This document shows, piece after piece, positions 1 to 13,249 of a DNA stretch of 64,000 nt (positions are counted from its first letter, which is position 1; each line of letters begins with the position of its first letter). The notes beneath the pieces are model-generated. The model was not told where the DNA came from. It was given only the letters and a program-made list of their open reading frames with translations, and did not search any database. The stretch is from Talaromyces rugulosus (lineage: Eukaryota > Ascomycota > Eurotiomycetes > Eurotiales > Trichocomaceae). Made by a program: the position numbers and the translations under genes. Location of the stretch: assembly GCF_013368755.1 (NCBI RefSeq), contig NC_049563.1, positions 4,340,001-4,404,000 of the forward strand, given 5' to 3'.

Positions 1-3000
1 CGATCAATTTCAAGTAGTCAAAGGTCTTCCCACCTACCAATGGATTCATGAGCGCAGCTATATGCATGAAACCAGAGCTTCTCGAAAGATTTATCAAACG
101 CAGGAACCTTTCCACCCAATGTTGGGCCACATCACCCCGGATAGCGCCCCTCATCAAATGATCTGGAAGAACCTTCTACGTGAAAGTGAAATGCAATGGC
201 TATCGGGACACAAGGTTCAGAGCCAAACCGTCTTTCCAGCTGCTGGTTACTTGTCATCTGCCATGGAAGCTTCCCGTCGCCTGGCCGATTCTGTCAATCA
301 AGAAATTCGCCTGATCGAGGTCCGCGATTTTGTCATCCATCAAGCAATTGCCTTTGATCAAGATCATCCCGACATCGAGGTTCTGATTCAGATGGCAAAT
401 GTCACCCATGAGCGTAATAAAAATCGCATCTTAGCAACTTTCACTTACTCGGCCGTTCTTGGTGCCGGTGCCGACGACTTTACTTTAGCGGCCAGCGGTG
501 ATGTTGAGATCCTGCTTGGTGAACCTTCGACGTCTCTTTTGCCTACACGCCCAGCACCACTTCCACATGTTATTGACGTTGAGGCGGATCGCTTTTACAC
601 CGCCTTGGCTGATCTGGGTTACAACTTCAGTGGTAGATTCCGTTCGTTGACTTCACTTCAAAGAAAGCACCACCGCGCTACGTGCTTCGTGAAGATGCAG
701 CCATTTGAGGAGGGTGAAGTGCCTCTACTGATTCACCCGACGGAGCTTGATGCCGTACTACAGTCTATAATTCTTGCCTACAGCTATCCCTATGACGAAC
801 AATTGCGTACAATTCACTTGCCCACTTCCATCCAGCAAGTCAGAATCAATCCGGCACTTTGCAACGCAACCGCCTGGCAGCAGGGACAATTAGCCCCCGT
901 GGACTCTGCCATCGTTCCACGCAAGCCGGATGAGAGAGGAATCACCGGACACGTTCAACTCTACTCTTATGCCGATCAACATGCTGCTATTCAGATCCAA
1001 GGCGCAAGTTTCATGCCTTTCGGTGGAAGTACAGCAGAAGCCGACCGCAGGGTCTTTTCCAAAGTGGACTGGATCAGCAGCCAACTAGATGGCGAGGCCG
1101 CTGCTCGTGAAATACCTCTAGGGGAAAGTCATCGTAACATGGTCATTATGCTAGAAAGGATCGCAACTTTCTATCTCCGTAAATTCCACCGAGAAGTGCC
1201 TGCTGATCATCCTATGAGATCGGAATTCACCACCAAGTGGTACCTCAACTATGCCCGGTATATCACAGATATGGTAGAGACAGGGAAACACAAATGGGCT
1301 CAGAAAGAGTGGCTAAATGACACCATTGAGGACGTCAAGAACTGCAGCAAGGCCTTTGCTCATATCCCGGACGTCCAGATCATGCACCTCGTTGGAGAAC
1401 AGATGCCAAATGTGTTCGAGGGAAAGACAACTATCCTTGAGCAGTTTAGAGCCAATGACATCCTTGACCGTTACTACGCCAGTGGTTTTGGTCTACGAGA
1501 GTCTGGGCAGTGGGTTAGTCGAACTGTGAAGCAACTTGTTGAACGCTTCCCTCACATGAACATCTTAGAAGTTGGTAAGTTATCTGGAGCCTTGCCGGCC
1601 GAAATCTTTGTCAATTTTACTATTATTAATACAAACCATTATCAGGTGCCGGAACTGGTGGTGCTACCAAGGCCATATTTAGGGAAATTGGTTCTAGCTT
1701 CCGATCTTACACCTACACGGATATTTCAGCAGCCTTTTTCGGCAATGCTGCTTCCATTTTCTCACAACATACGGATCGCATGATTTTCAAAACTTTCAAT
1801 GCTGAAAATGATCCTTTGGATCAAGGATACACAGAAGCATCTTACGATTTGATCGTCGCATTTTTTGTCATCCATGCTACTAGCGACCTCGAGCGAGCCT
1901 TGCGCCATATTCGTCGTCTACTAAAGCCAGGTGGTTTTCTTGTCGTTGGTGAGGGCCAGGAAGGTATGAATGGAGTTGCTAGCAGTGGCTTCATCTTTGG
2001 TACCCTTCCCGGTTGGTGGCTCGGAACTGATACCGGTCGTGAACTGTCGCCTCATGTCTCTCCACAAGGCTGGGTTGACCTCCTTCACAAGACTGGATTC
2101 GGCGGTGTGGAATCCCATTCTCCCGATGTATTTGAGGATGTGCTCAATGTCTTCCACTTTTCAGCCCAAGCTGTTGACGATGAGGTTAGCTTTCTACGGA
2201 ACCCCCTGACGACGACTTCCTGGAAGCCGTCGCCCATCCAAAAGTTGGTGATCGTTGGTGGTCAAACGCAAAGAAGCTCGCACCTCACTACGAGCCTCAA
2301 GTCGATCCTTGGAAGGTTTGCCAACCAGACACTTTGTTATCCTTCGCTTGTCGATGTCGATTTCGATATCGTCGACGCCGACTCAACGGTGGTGAGCTTG
2401 ACTGAACTTGACCACCCAGTTTTCAAAGATATATCAGCAGAGACTTTCAGTGGATTGAAACAGATGTTTGGGTCGGAAAAAACACTTCTCTGGATTACCA
2501 GTGGTCGTCGTGGCGATGAGCCGTACTGCAATATGACAGTCGGATTCGGCCGAACTGCGCAGCATGAAACACCTGGTCTAAATCTCCAACAATTGGACCT
2601 TGAAGATCCCGAGAACGTTAGTGCCGAGGCCGTAGCCGAAATGCTGCTTCGCTTCCATGTTACCAAGGACAAGAAGGGAGAACACCTCTGGAATCCAGAG
2701 CCTGAGTTGGTCATTACCAAGGATGAGTCCCGCCTCGTCACGCGGTTGAAACCGATTCCCGAACTCAATGACCGGTACAATTCGGCAAGCCGACCCATCA
2801 TTCAAGAAAAATCAACAGCAGACAACAATCTCACGTTGACTTTCAATGAATCTGGATGCATTCTCAAAGAACAGTCTAGATACGAGGCTGAAATAATTGA
2901 GCACAACAATCCCGAGGGCCTTGTTGACTTCCAGACTACACATACCGTTTTTTCTGCACTCAAGACTGTAGTGGGATATAGGTATCTAGTTTCGGGTCTA

Positions 3001-6000
3001 CAAACGGAGAGCAATACTTTGTATCTGGCACTAGTCCCATCATTGTCGTCGGTTACTAAAGCTCCATTGACATGCGCTGTTGCCTACGATAATGCTGGTG
3101 CTTCCAATGCGGAATTGCTTGCCAAGGTTGCCGCTCATCTTATCGCCATGAACATCGTCAACCCTCTCTACAATGGTCAAACTTTACTGGTACATAACGC
3201 GACAATCAGTGTTGCTCAGTCAATAGCTACCCTGGCTACTGAAAAGGGTGTTAATGTGGTTCACACATATGATTCCTCGTATGAAAAGGTCCCTGAGACT
3301 TGGACCAAGCTTCACGACTATCTCAGCACTCCAGATATTGATGAAATTTTACTTACTGCACCTTCGTCATTTGTCAGCTTTACACAAGACGATATCACTG
3401 AGAACGAGAAATCTTTGCTGGCAACGCTTCCTATTGACTGCCTCGTAATGACGACCAAGACGATGTATTCATTGACTGCATCAGCTTCTCACATCCCAGC
3501 TCCGCCAGGTCTCAAGGAAAGTCTTACAAAAGCCCTTCAATATGCTCGGCTAGAAAACAAATCTACATCTGACACTGAATGTGTCACCCTCGACACTCTT
3601 TCTAGTGAAGAGCGTCCTTCACAGCCTTTGACTATTATCGACTGGGAAAAGGACTCTTCATTGCCAGTGCAACAGGCTCGCTTAGACAGTTCGACAATGT
3701 TCAAGGGTACAGATAGTACTTATTGGATTGTCGGAATGTCTGGGGCGCTAGGTCTTTCCCTCACTGATTGGATGATTAGCAAGGGTGCCAGAAATGTTGT
3801 CTTAACAACCAGAAACCCTGACGTTGCTCCAGAATGGCTGGCTGCCCACAAACGAAGAGGAGCAACAGTCGCCGTCTTTCCATGGTAAGTAAAAATTCAC
3901 GTTTTCAGTTTAACTATTACCTTGCCTTACTAATTGATTCATTCTAGCGATGTGACAAATGAGGAAGGCATGAACGAAATTCATCGTAAAATCCAAGATA
4001 CTCTACCACCTATTGTCGGTGTCATGAACGGAGCTATGGTGTTACGTGATGTTTCCATTCGTAACATGTCATACAAGGAGCTCACTGATGTCTTGAGACC
4101 CAAGGTCATTGGTAGCATCATTCTGGATAAGATGTTCTATACTACGGATCTTGACTTTTTCGTTCTGGTCTCGTCCATTAACTGTGTTATTGGAAACCTG
4201 GGTCAAGCTAATTACGCAGCTGCCAATACCTTTATGTGCGCTCTTGCAGCTCAGCGACGTCAGAGAGGACTTCGTGCATCCACCGTCAACGGTGGAGCTA
4301 TAATTGGTGCTGGATACATGGAGCGTGAATCCCGTAAGGCTCTGGACATGATTGTACAGAAACTCCATATGATGCGTCTCTCAGAGGAAGATTGGAACCA
4401 GACGATCTGCGAGGCCATTGATGCTAGTCGCCTAGAGTCACCACATGGGCCAGAAATTACTGCAGGTCTTTCTGATGTTCCATTTGACACGCCAAATGCT
4501 CCATACTGGTTCCTGAATCCTAAGTTCTCCTCTTTCATCGTTCAAAGCCAGACAGCAGTATCTGGCAAAGACAAAGAGAAAACTACGCTGTCTGTTAGGG
4601 ATCAACTCCAGAAGTGTGAAACGATTAGCCAAGTCCAGAAGGCTATTGAACGTAAGTACATCATAATCTATTTCATTGATGATGCACCACTGACTCTGTG
4701 GTTTAGATGCTTTTTCTAGTCAATTACGACAAGTTCTTCAGGTCACGACTTCAGATGAAGAAATTATGGCCGCTCACGGTGCTGACATTGGTCTGGACTC
4801 TCTTGTCTCCGTTGACATTCGCGCATGGTTCTTGAATACTCTTCAAGTCAGCATTCCGGTGTTGAAGATCATGGGTAACGAGTCGATGTCGAGTCTTGTC
4901 TCATACGCAGTGAATGCACTGCCTCCGGCTTTCATTCCTGAGCTGGCTGGAGGCCAAGACGATGGATCCAACACCGATGAGAGCTCCCCACCTACTGAAT
5001 CCGATGCGGGTTCTATCTTAAAGGTTGATTCCCAAATTACCACAGCAGTGACAACCCCAGAGCGCAAGGGTTCACCTGATGGGAATAAGCAAGATCTCAA
5101 CCATTCCGCGGAAATTGATTGGCAAGCAGAAGCTCGCCCCCCGGTATATGATCCAAACTTCGTTTCGTCGGCCACCGGTTCATCGCCTAAGAACCCACCA
5201 GATGTTATCGTTCTCACGGGTGCAGCGGGTCTTTTGGGACACCATTTGCTGAACTGGTTCCTAGAAAAGACGCCTGCTCGCAAAATCCACTGCCTTGCCG
5301 TTCGGAATTTGTCCACTCGCCTGGCAAACAAAGAGCTTCCAATTAACCCACGTGTAATCTACCACGAAGGTGATTTGGCTTTGCCTCTCCTTGGTCTATC
5401 TGAAAAGCAGGCTGCCGATATCTTCGCAGAGACCGATGTCGTAATACACAATGGTTCTGATACCTCGCATTTGAAATACTTCCCAGACATGCGTACTGCC
5501 AATTGTGGTTCGACAAGGGACCTTACTCGTCTCTGCATTCCGCGACGTATTCCTATCCACTACGTGTCCTCTGTCGGTGTTTGCGTGTTATACAACCAGC
5601 CTTCCTTCCCACCAGTCTCAGTCACTGGTCCTAACTCTTTGCTACCAGCGCCAGACGGCACTTTCGGATACATGTGCTCAAAGTGGGTCAACGAGCGTTT
5701 CCTCGAACAGGTTCACGATACCTATGGCTTGCCGGTCTACATCCATCGCCCTTCGACAATTATCCGCGAGGATGATGATGCAACGAATGCCAGGGCGGAA
5801 CTTGACTGGGTAAATGCCTTCCTGCATTACGCAAAGAAAATAAAGGCTGTTCCGCAAGTGAAGCACAACACCGGAGCTCTTGATCTTGTATCAATCAAAA
5901 CGGCCTGCAGCGATATCCTCAACGCGATCCTCGATACGAGCAACCCAAAGAATGTCACATACATCCACGAGGTTGGCGACATTGTGCTGCCGTTGAATGA

Positions 6001-6181
6001 TATGAAGAGTAGCATCTCTCCTAAGGGCGGAAAGCCGTATGATGTGCTGCCCATTGAGGAATGGATTTCAAGGGCAGTCGCAGAGGGTCTACATCCTGCA
6101 ATTGCTACTCTTATTGAAATAATGGATACCCCTGGAGCCCCTGATTACCCTAAACTCCTGAAGACTATCCCACCCGCCTAA
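1..6181 (+). CDS. Highly reducing polyketide synthase with terminal reductase domain (5' partial: DH-MT-ER0-KR-ACP-R)
   Basis: The frame is open from base 2 and begins in the AT-DH linker (YQWIHERSY), so KS and AT lie off-window. Introns 1575-1645, 3885-3947 and 4652-4706 restore one frame of 1,996 visible residues. Domains in order: DH, with His codon 209 before VFPAAGY and Asp codon 749 in HPTELDAVLQ; C-methyltransferase with SAM motif ILEVGAGTGGAT, created by removing intron 1; a decayed ER region; KR, with nucleotide motif VGMSGALG near 3730 and Tyr codon 4213 in GQANYAAANTF; ACP with phosphopantetheine Ser codon 4799 in GLDSL; a Ser/Pro-rich linker; and a thioester reductase domain with TGAAGLLG near 5220 and YMCSK (Tyr 5669, Lys 5681). 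There is no C, A or second carrier domain, so this is not a PKS-NRPS. Inferred role: builds a C-methylated reduced chain and releases it reductively as aldehyde or alcohol. The missing ER activity is probably supplied by the gene at 9722. Confidence 0.95.
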
Positions 6182-6775
6182 GAATAGAAATTGTGGTTGT
6201 ATGCTTACTAGGCATTGGAGTTGGAGAATTGTTGACGAATCAAGTTTTTGAAATGAAGTTATGTATCTTGCCAAAATGTCTATCGAGACTATTAAAGTTT
6301 ACACGTATTCTGTGCAGTTAAAAATATAGATAACGGAAAATAAAATTTTAATCCAGCTTTATAATAGATGGAGTACGTCACTCAAATGACTTTACTTAAA
6401 TTTGAACCCGGGAACTGCTATTCCTCAACTGCTAGAAAGAGGATTTCGATGAACCTAGCCTTTTATATCTGCAATTTACCTTTCATACTTCAAGTCAAAT
6501 CTGGTAATCAAGGAATCAAGGAACATATGTACATTACGTAATAATTATCAATGTTTAATAACTACATTATAGTTTTCTATTGTATTAAAATATATTAAGT
6601 CTAATAAATAAAAGATATATCATGGATGTAATAGTAATAATACCACTTTTTAATTGTATAACCATTACCAAGCCACTCAACGTTTGCAGCAACGTTACTG
6701 AACAGTATCCGCGTTCCCCCAAAACCCGGTGTAGATTGATCTATCGTGTATAATTATCACAGACGAATTGCGTCC
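6182..6775. other. Convergent intergenic region, PKS / MFS transporter
   Basis: AT-rich spacer between the 3' ends of two convergent genes. It should hold both polyadenylation regions. I see no ORF, RNA gene or clear repeat in it. Confidence 0.6.
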
Positions 6776-8708
6776 TCATTTACAATTAGCCTCTTCTGTT
6801 GGTTCTTCCACTTTGGCATAATTCTTCTTCACACTCATCCACGGAACCAAAACACTTCCAAAGACAGAAAGTGCAGCCATTGAAGCAGCAGCCAAGAATG
6901 CCTGGTTCAAAGCATGATTATATGCGACAAGTACTTGCGGAAGATCCTCGGCGGATACAATACTCTGGATGTCACTTGCCCCGGCTGCAGTGATAGTAGC
7001 CGGGTTCACGGAAGGCACATTTCGTTCAAGAGAGCTGACAAGGGAGTTTGTAAATATTGAGTTTCCGATACTGACGAAAATCGTTCCACCAAGTGTTTGA
7101 AGGAACATAACGACTGATGTACCAATAGGTATATCCTCCGTCTTCAGGGCTGCCTGGACGGCCACCAAGGGCTGTCTTGAACCCAAGCCGTATCCAATAC
7201 CGAAGAGAATTTGATAACCGATCCATTTCGAAGCAGGAGTGTGGACATCGAAAGTAGAGAGGAGCCCAGCTCCAACCGAAGAGAGGATCGCTGCTGCAAT
7301 CATGAATGGCGTGTAGTATCCCAAAGCTGTCACTAAGCCGCCAACGACTATAGACATCAGGATGGTCGAGATCATCATTGGTAGGTTTCGAATACCGGAT
7401 TGAATAGCTGATACCCCTTGAATCGCCTGAAACCAGATCGGCACATAGTATATAATCAAGAAAAACGCTCCTCCAGTACAGAATCCGTAGAGACAGCCCG
7501 CCCACACGGAGCGGTTGGCGAAGATACGCGGCGGCACCGTTGCAGCTTCTTTCAAACGGACTTGCACAAGTAGGAACGCTATAGTAAGGACGCCAAAAAG
7601 CACCAACAGAGCTATAATTCGGCCATTACTCCAACTATAATTCGTACCTCCCCATTGCAAAGCTAGCAACAAGCACACCATTGCGGGCAGAAAGAACAGA
7701 GTACCAATGGGATCTAAAGCCCACAGACGATCGATCCAAGTGTGAAGCTTTGGTACATCCCGCTGCGGATCTTTGAGTATCAAGAAAATGATCAAAACTG
7801 TGAGGCCGCCAATCGGTAGGTTGATATAGAAGCACCATCGCCACGACTAATAATTTTAGGCTCCATTAATTCAAGAAAATAGAATGACAAAGAAAGATCA
7901 TCTCGGTTCAAAACGTACCACGTTGTCAGTAAGAGTACCTCCTATGATAGGGCCGGCTACTGACGCTATACCATACATACCGCCAACTAGGCCGATGTAC
8001 GTGGGCCGCTTTTCCAGTGGTGAAGTATGGGTTATGATCAGTAACGCGCCAGAAAATATTCCAGAAGAACCACATCCAGCAATAGCTCGTCCGGCAATAA
8101 AAGCGCTAGATGTCGGTGCGACAGCGCAGATGAGACTACCGAGCTCAAATATTCCGATTGCTGATAAGAAAACCCATTTGATGCTCCAGAATGTGTAAAT
8201 CTTGCCGAATAGAAGTTGCAAAGAGGCCGTTGTTAACAGATAAGCTATGAGCAAGAATCAATCGGTAAGCTACGTCGTCTATTCAAGGACCAATAAGTAA
8301 TAGTCGCTCGACTTACCACTTCCATACCAACCAATGTCCAAAAAGCTACCAAAGTCGTTCGTTATGCTCGGGATAGCGGTGGTTATGACTGAATTGCTGT
8401 ATTCATAGTTAAAATCTTGGTGTTCTCGATCGTCAAACACTGGAGGAAGAAAGAGAGACATACTCTAGTGCCATTAAAAAGACAGCAAGACACAAAGAGA
8501 GAACTATAAGAAAAAGCCTCATGCCTTTGGGGTAATTTGCGTCATTCTTTTCCCTGTTTATCGTTTCGAGAGACTCTGGTGTATCATTTTTTTGCTGGGA
8601 GTTCTCGTTCCCTACTGTAAGTTCCGTGCCTTGTTTCGGGATTTCTGACAATTCTACAGGCGGTTGCGGCGTGATTTCGTGAGGCGTCTCATGGTCAAGT
8701 ACGGGCAT
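6776..8708 (-). CDS. MFS multidrug/toxin efflux transporter of the cluster
   Basis: Four exons: 8708-8464, 8396-8317, 8244-7919 and 7846-6776, giving 573 residues. The first in-frame ATG (8708) follows CTTACC; an upstream in-frame TTG at 8750 was not used. A hydrophilic Gln/Glu/Pro-rich N-terminus of about 75 residues precedes membrane segment 1 ([19 protein letters not shown]; the LDN motif appears only after splicing). The loop [11 protein letters not shown], the motif C-like segment [20 protein letters not shown] and FYINLPIGG are typical of 14-helix DHA efflux pumps. Family knowledge: such proton-coupled exporters in the plasma or vesicle membrane often expel the metabolite made by the neighbouring cluster. 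It lies tail-to-tail with the PKS and head-to-head with the enoyl reductase, with a 1 kb shared upstream region that would allow co-regulation. The substrate is unknown. Confidence 0.93.
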
Positions 8709-9721
8709 GGTAAGGATTGCGATGGGTAGAATGAGATTCAAAGGTGACAAAAGAATTACTTTATCTTTTGCGATGCTGAAATTCGTTATGGCAGCTTCTG
8801 CTAAGTAGCTATCTGGCTATGATTGCAGAATCACGTGCAACCAGCCACACACTACCATGAATATTTCAATAGCGCCAAGAACCCCTGCTTTGAAGAGCAC
8901 AGTTATTGGGGGAAAAAAACAAACAAAGAAAAAACAAACAAAGAAAACATATCTACGGTACTTTCTTTGGCGAGCTTGTACGAAGCCTCGCTGTACTGCT
9001 GGACGAGAGAGGCCTAGAATGACAACACGTTGGTTCGGAGGCGAGTTGCCAATCATTGTTGTCTAAACTCCCCGAAAGTAGTTTCGAAGCCACGAAGTAC
9101 CTTTCGCTAAAGGAAACTTACCGGCGTCCGAATAAAGACGTACGTAGTAATAAACTAAATAAGCTAGGAGCTGGTGGAGTACGCTGCCCCCACTTAATTA
9201 GGTGGAGACTCCACCTGATACTAGTGTATACAGCCGTCCGGGCTAAGTCTAACCTAATCGTGGAGCGAAGCTCCTATATTACAATTATTTTATACGCTTT
9301 GTTTATGTTCGGGTTCGGTTTCCTATTGCAGAGCGCATGAGTCAGGTTAAGTGCTTAGTTGCAGGTCAACTACCTGCTAGGGAACGCTGAACGATGAACG
9401 ATGGCAAAAAGTGCATGAGAGGGGAAAAAAAAGTAATACGAAAATTTCCGACTGGTTTCTAACTAGCTAGAAATCTGTATTTGACAACATTTGACTAGGT
9501 ATCCATAGAGCAATATGATACATAGTAACTCGGAGGGCATTTAACTAAGAAAAAAAAAGATTTTCCAACTGGTTCATAATCCCGTAATCGGGAACGCGTT
9601 GAAATCTGATATTTTATATATTCTAATTCCAATGAGATCCGCTCTATGTTGTAGATAACCTTATTTGATTCAATCAAAGTGAAGCAAGAATAATAACACG
9701 AAAGGGCTACTTCTTCACAAC
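8709..9721. promoter_or_regulatory. Bidirectional promoter region, MFS transporter / trans-enoyl reductase
   Basis: 1 kb region between divergent start codons with no convincing ORF. It holds a perfect 8-bp inverted repeat with one-base spacer (AGGTGGAG/CTCCACCT, 9200-9216), a CCG-N4-CGG palindrome near 9586-9595, and two imperfect copies of a TTCC-ACTGGTT motif near 9446 and 9563. Any regulatory role for these is inference. Confidence 0.45.
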
Positions 9722-11004
9722 ATGGCGATTCCGCAAACGCAAACAGCAGTTATTCAGATAGATGAAAAATCAACACTCCCATTGATGGTATCGGACTCAG
9801 TACCAACTTTTCAACAACCATCCGAACAATATGTACTTGTTCGCGTCTTGGCCGTGGCCCTCAACCCAACCGACTTTAAGATGGTGCAACATTTCCCCAT
9901 TGCAGACAATCTGGCTGGCTGTGACTTCTGCGGAATTGTAGAAGCTTGTGGCAATGAAGAGACTGCGCACCAATTTCCGCCTGGCACACGAGTGTGCGGT
10001 GCAGTTTTCCCTTACAATCCACAAGAGCGCCAAAGCGGTTCCTTTGCGCAGTGGGTGATTGCCGACTCTGGTCTACTCCTAAAGGTCCCAGATGGATGGA
10101 ATGATCTTGATGCAGCAGCAGTGGGTGGAGTCAGCTGGGGTACGGCGGTGCTGGCTTTCTATGACCCAGACGCGCTGGCTTTGACTGGTCGTCCAACAAA
10201 GAAGAGCAATAAAAAGGAACCAGTTTTGGTTTATGGAGCTGGTACAGCATCAGGTACCATGGCCTGTCAGCTGCTGAATTTGTAAGTCCAGAGGCTATAT
10301 TTTTACCCCTTTCTGTTTTTCTGTTTTTCTTTGGCACGATCCATACCATATTCTCGACACGATATGGCCTGGTAAAACGGTGAACCTAAAGACAAAGAAT
10401 ACAGAGATAGGTTTCAATAGAATCAAGGGCATTTCAGGCTAACTCCAATATCGCACAAACTTGAAGATCTGGCTATGCTCCGATTGCTGTTGCTTCTTCA
10501 GCCTCGGCGGATATGGCTATGAAATATGGTGCAATTGGTACAGCAGACTACACATCTCCCGATTGTGCGAATACAATCAAACAGCTCGCCGGTGGAGCTC
10601 CAATTAGATATGTTCTCGATTGCATTGCATCGGCAGAATCCGCTGCCATGTGCTTTAGTCTTATTGCGCGTACCGGTGGACGCTATGCTTGTCTTGAAGG
10701 TTTGAGTCCGGCATGGAGAACACGTCGCACCGTCAAAGTCAAGGAAGTCATGGGATTCGAAGGTCTCGGAATCAAAATCGATCTAGGGCCGACATCATAT
10801 TCACGGGACGCAAACCCTGTCCTTCGTAAGATCTGTTGCGATACTACCAAAGATATCCAGACAGTAATGGATAGCGGGCTATTAAAGTCACATCCGGTTC
10901 GTGAGGTTCCAGGGCAATGGCAAGGAATCATCGATGGGTTAGCTATGCTTCAGCGTGGGGAGGTAAGAGGGCAGAAATTGGTCGTTAGAATTTCCAGTGC
11001 ATAA
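9722..11004 (+). CDS. Trans-acting enoyl reductase (LovC-like medium-chain dehydrogenase)
   Basis: Two exons, 9722-10281 and 10467-11004, with a 185-bp intron; 365 residues, the usual size for LovC-type reductases (about 360). The N-terminal GroES-like part contains VLVRVLAVALNPTDFK and DFCGIVEACG; the Rossmann part has VLVYGAGTASGTMACQLL, where the intron falls exactly before SGYAPIAVASS. No zinc-ligand pattern of alcohol dehydrogenases is visible, as expected for enoyl reductases. Family knowledge: LovC, ApdC and Bet3 proteins act in trans on highly reducing PKSs whose own ER is dead. The visible PKS has such a decayed ER, so this protein probably reduces selected enoyl intermediates on its ACP using NADPH. 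The start ATG follows CACAAC and fits family length. The catalytic assignment rests on family resemblance and context. Confidence 0.93.
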
Positions 11005-11253
11005 GCACAGAACTAGAAAATCCGAAAGTGACGAACGCAGAAAAAAGCACAAGAGATTATTAGCGCACGAACAATTTCTTCACTCCTTTTGTCTCTTAAC
11101 GAGTGAAATTGTCGCCTATGAAGAAGTACATATTTCAAGACAGATTACGGCAACTCTAGCATATTCGTACGAGAAAGTAAGTTCTTCATTTCTACCAATA
11201 GAATATAGTGAATTCCTAATTGATGCCTCTAGAGGGCTTTGCACAAGATCTAA

Positions 11254-12332
11254 TCAAATATAGTCCTTGATTTGCTGTTCTACCCATTCCCAAAATTTGT
11301 ACGTCCCCCCGGTTCCACCCTCCGACTCGAGCTTTGTTGCATTGATTAGATCTGGTCGTAAGGGGTAAAATCGTCCAAATGGAGCCACTACAGAAATAGG
11401 CGAGGGTCAACAATGCCGTACGAGAACTTGACTGTATATTAGAAAAGATAGAATGAAAGATATCACGTACCCCAATCTCCGGATTTCTCCAAAGTAATTT
11501 CCGGAGACAAGCCAGCAAATAGCTCGGTGTATGCTCCCATAATAGGAGGATAGCCGACTACCTTAACGACCATTTTCAACGCCACCGGTTGATCGCGAGC
11601 AAGCTCGGAAGTTAGATTGCCTGGATTTATCGGTACACTGACAATGCCATCGGCTTTGTGACGCCGAGCGTACTCGACTCCAAGTGCCCACGCACCGCAC
11701 TTGCTGATTCCGTATCTCTCAGCTGCGGCTTTGGGCTCGTGGTAGTCCAAATTGTCGAGCGCTACGCCCACATCCTGGGCGCCGAACAGTTCCAGTCCGA
11801 ATGAAGAAAGCCAGACCACGCGAACGGAATTTGCCGGCTCCGCTTTCGCCGTCTCTATCAAGAGAGGTGTGAGTAGTCTGGTGAAGAGATGTGTTCCGAT
11901 GCAGTTGACACCAAGTGCAAGCTCATGACCTTGAACTGTTTTGGTGGCTTCTGATGTCCCTACCATCACGCCGGCGTTGTTGAAAAGAACATGGAGCTTT
12001 GTCTCCTGAGACAAGAAATTCTCCGCAGCTTTTTTGACTTCACGAAGATCGCTGAGATCAAAATGCAGAAAATGCAATTGGCCAGTCGAGCGTGGCTCGG
12101 CTTTCTTAATTTCTTCGATGGCTGTATTTGCTTTCTCTTCAGATCGCGCAGCTACCCAAACTTTTGCGCCTTTGGCGTAGAGGATGCGAGCTGTTTCTTT
12201 TCCGACGCCCGTGTTCGAGCCAGTCACAAGGTATACCTTCCCGCCAAGGTTGGATACATTCTTCTCCGTAAAGTTGGGCTTCGGAGGATAAAATGAAGTC
12301 CAAGTGCTTCGCAATGACGGAGCTGGTGCCAT
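11254..12332 (-). CDS. Short-chain dehydrogenase/reductase of the cluster
   Basis: Two exons, 12332-11471 and 11387-11254 (intron 83 bp), 331 residues. Classical SDR features in order: cofactor motif TGSNTGVGKET near residue 38, NNAG near residue 117, active-site Ser in WLSSFG, and YGISK (YxxxK) near residue 211, followed by PINPGNLTSELAR. The sequence is closest in style to fungal retinol-dehydrogenase-like/Bli-4 SDRs. The terminal exon, after the intron, encodes VAPFGRFYPL and a basic/acidic tail ending QQIKDYI. Its place between the enoyl reductase and three P450 genes suggests it interconverts a ketone and alcohol on the released polyketide; that is inference. The substrate is unknown. 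NADP preference is not decided by sequence here. Confidence 0.9.
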
Positions 12333-13249
12333 TCTGTTCAGATTGCTGGTATATTTTCGTGGCTTTTTTTAAAAGTGTCCCACAGGAAACAAACACAAGA
12401 TTTATGTGACAGCCGCATAGAATGAGATTCATTCTACAAATTGGCTCATCATTTTAGCGGCATTTTATGGGTAGATATGCCACTAGGTGAACGACTAAAG
12501 GACTTGGCCACGAGACATTTCGGAGTCGGAGCATTGGCAAATCAGAATCAACGGTCAACGATCGTCGCAAAAATGATCGGTGGCGCGAATGCTGCGAACA
12601 GAAGATTTGAAGCTCTTAGAACCACGTTTCAACTCCGGATGCTTATTCATCCTAAAATATTTGATAATGCGTAAATGACAAAAGTATCGAAATGTACTTT
12701 CGGCGCTGGGCTACTATTAATTAATAAACGGAGCTGCGCGTCATTACATTCGGAACATAGCAGTAGTGCCCTAAAACGACCGAGGGGCCATAGCTTTACC
12801 ATCGAATCCAACTATTGCCTGCTCTCTATATAATATCCTCACAGCTAGATAGTTAAACTAATACTTATTTTTAATAATCTCTGTGTAAAGGTTAGGTTAT
12901 ATCTGTCTCCTATTTTAGTGGCTTGGTAAGCCCCTGTGAGGCTAGTGTAGTGAGGTGCGGTCTGAAGGCATCACGGCCTCACAGATTTATCTATATCACA
13001 AAGACTCTGGAACTCTTTTGGTATGGATGTGGCGCTAGAAGTAATATGCTTTTTCTGAATATAATTTAGTTGCTTGTGTTTTCTCGGTTAACAGTGTCAT
13101 TCAATTCCAAAATAGAGATATAGATAATAGATAATAACTATATTATAGCGTACTTTAAGAAGAATAGTCAAGATAAACCTGAAATAAATTTATGAACAAC
13201 TGTCGGTATTTCTCAGACTCTAGATCGCAATCACAAGTTAGGAATGAAA
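12333..13249. other. Intergenic region, SDR promoter / P450 3' end
   Basis: AT-rich. A 77-codon ORF at 12441-12674 has no recognisable protein character. A GC-richer patch holds an inverted repeat GTGAGGC/GCCTCAC (12936-12942 and 12976-12982), possibly a small repeat relic. TCGGAGTCGGAG near 12522 is a candidate Zn2Cys6 half-site pair. Confidence 0.4.

Noticed and set aside
62..6181. The PKS frames look like several separate genes or a broken pseudogene
   Set aside because: Three introns with standard splice sites join all frames and restore the SAM motif, KR motif and ACP exactly.
4709..6181. PKS-NRPS hybrid
   Set aside because: Only about 95 linker residues lie between ACP and reductase domain; there is no condensation or adenylation domain.
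12441..12674. Small plus-strand ORF
   Set aside because: No family resemblance, no splice or start support, and it lies in the SDR promoter.
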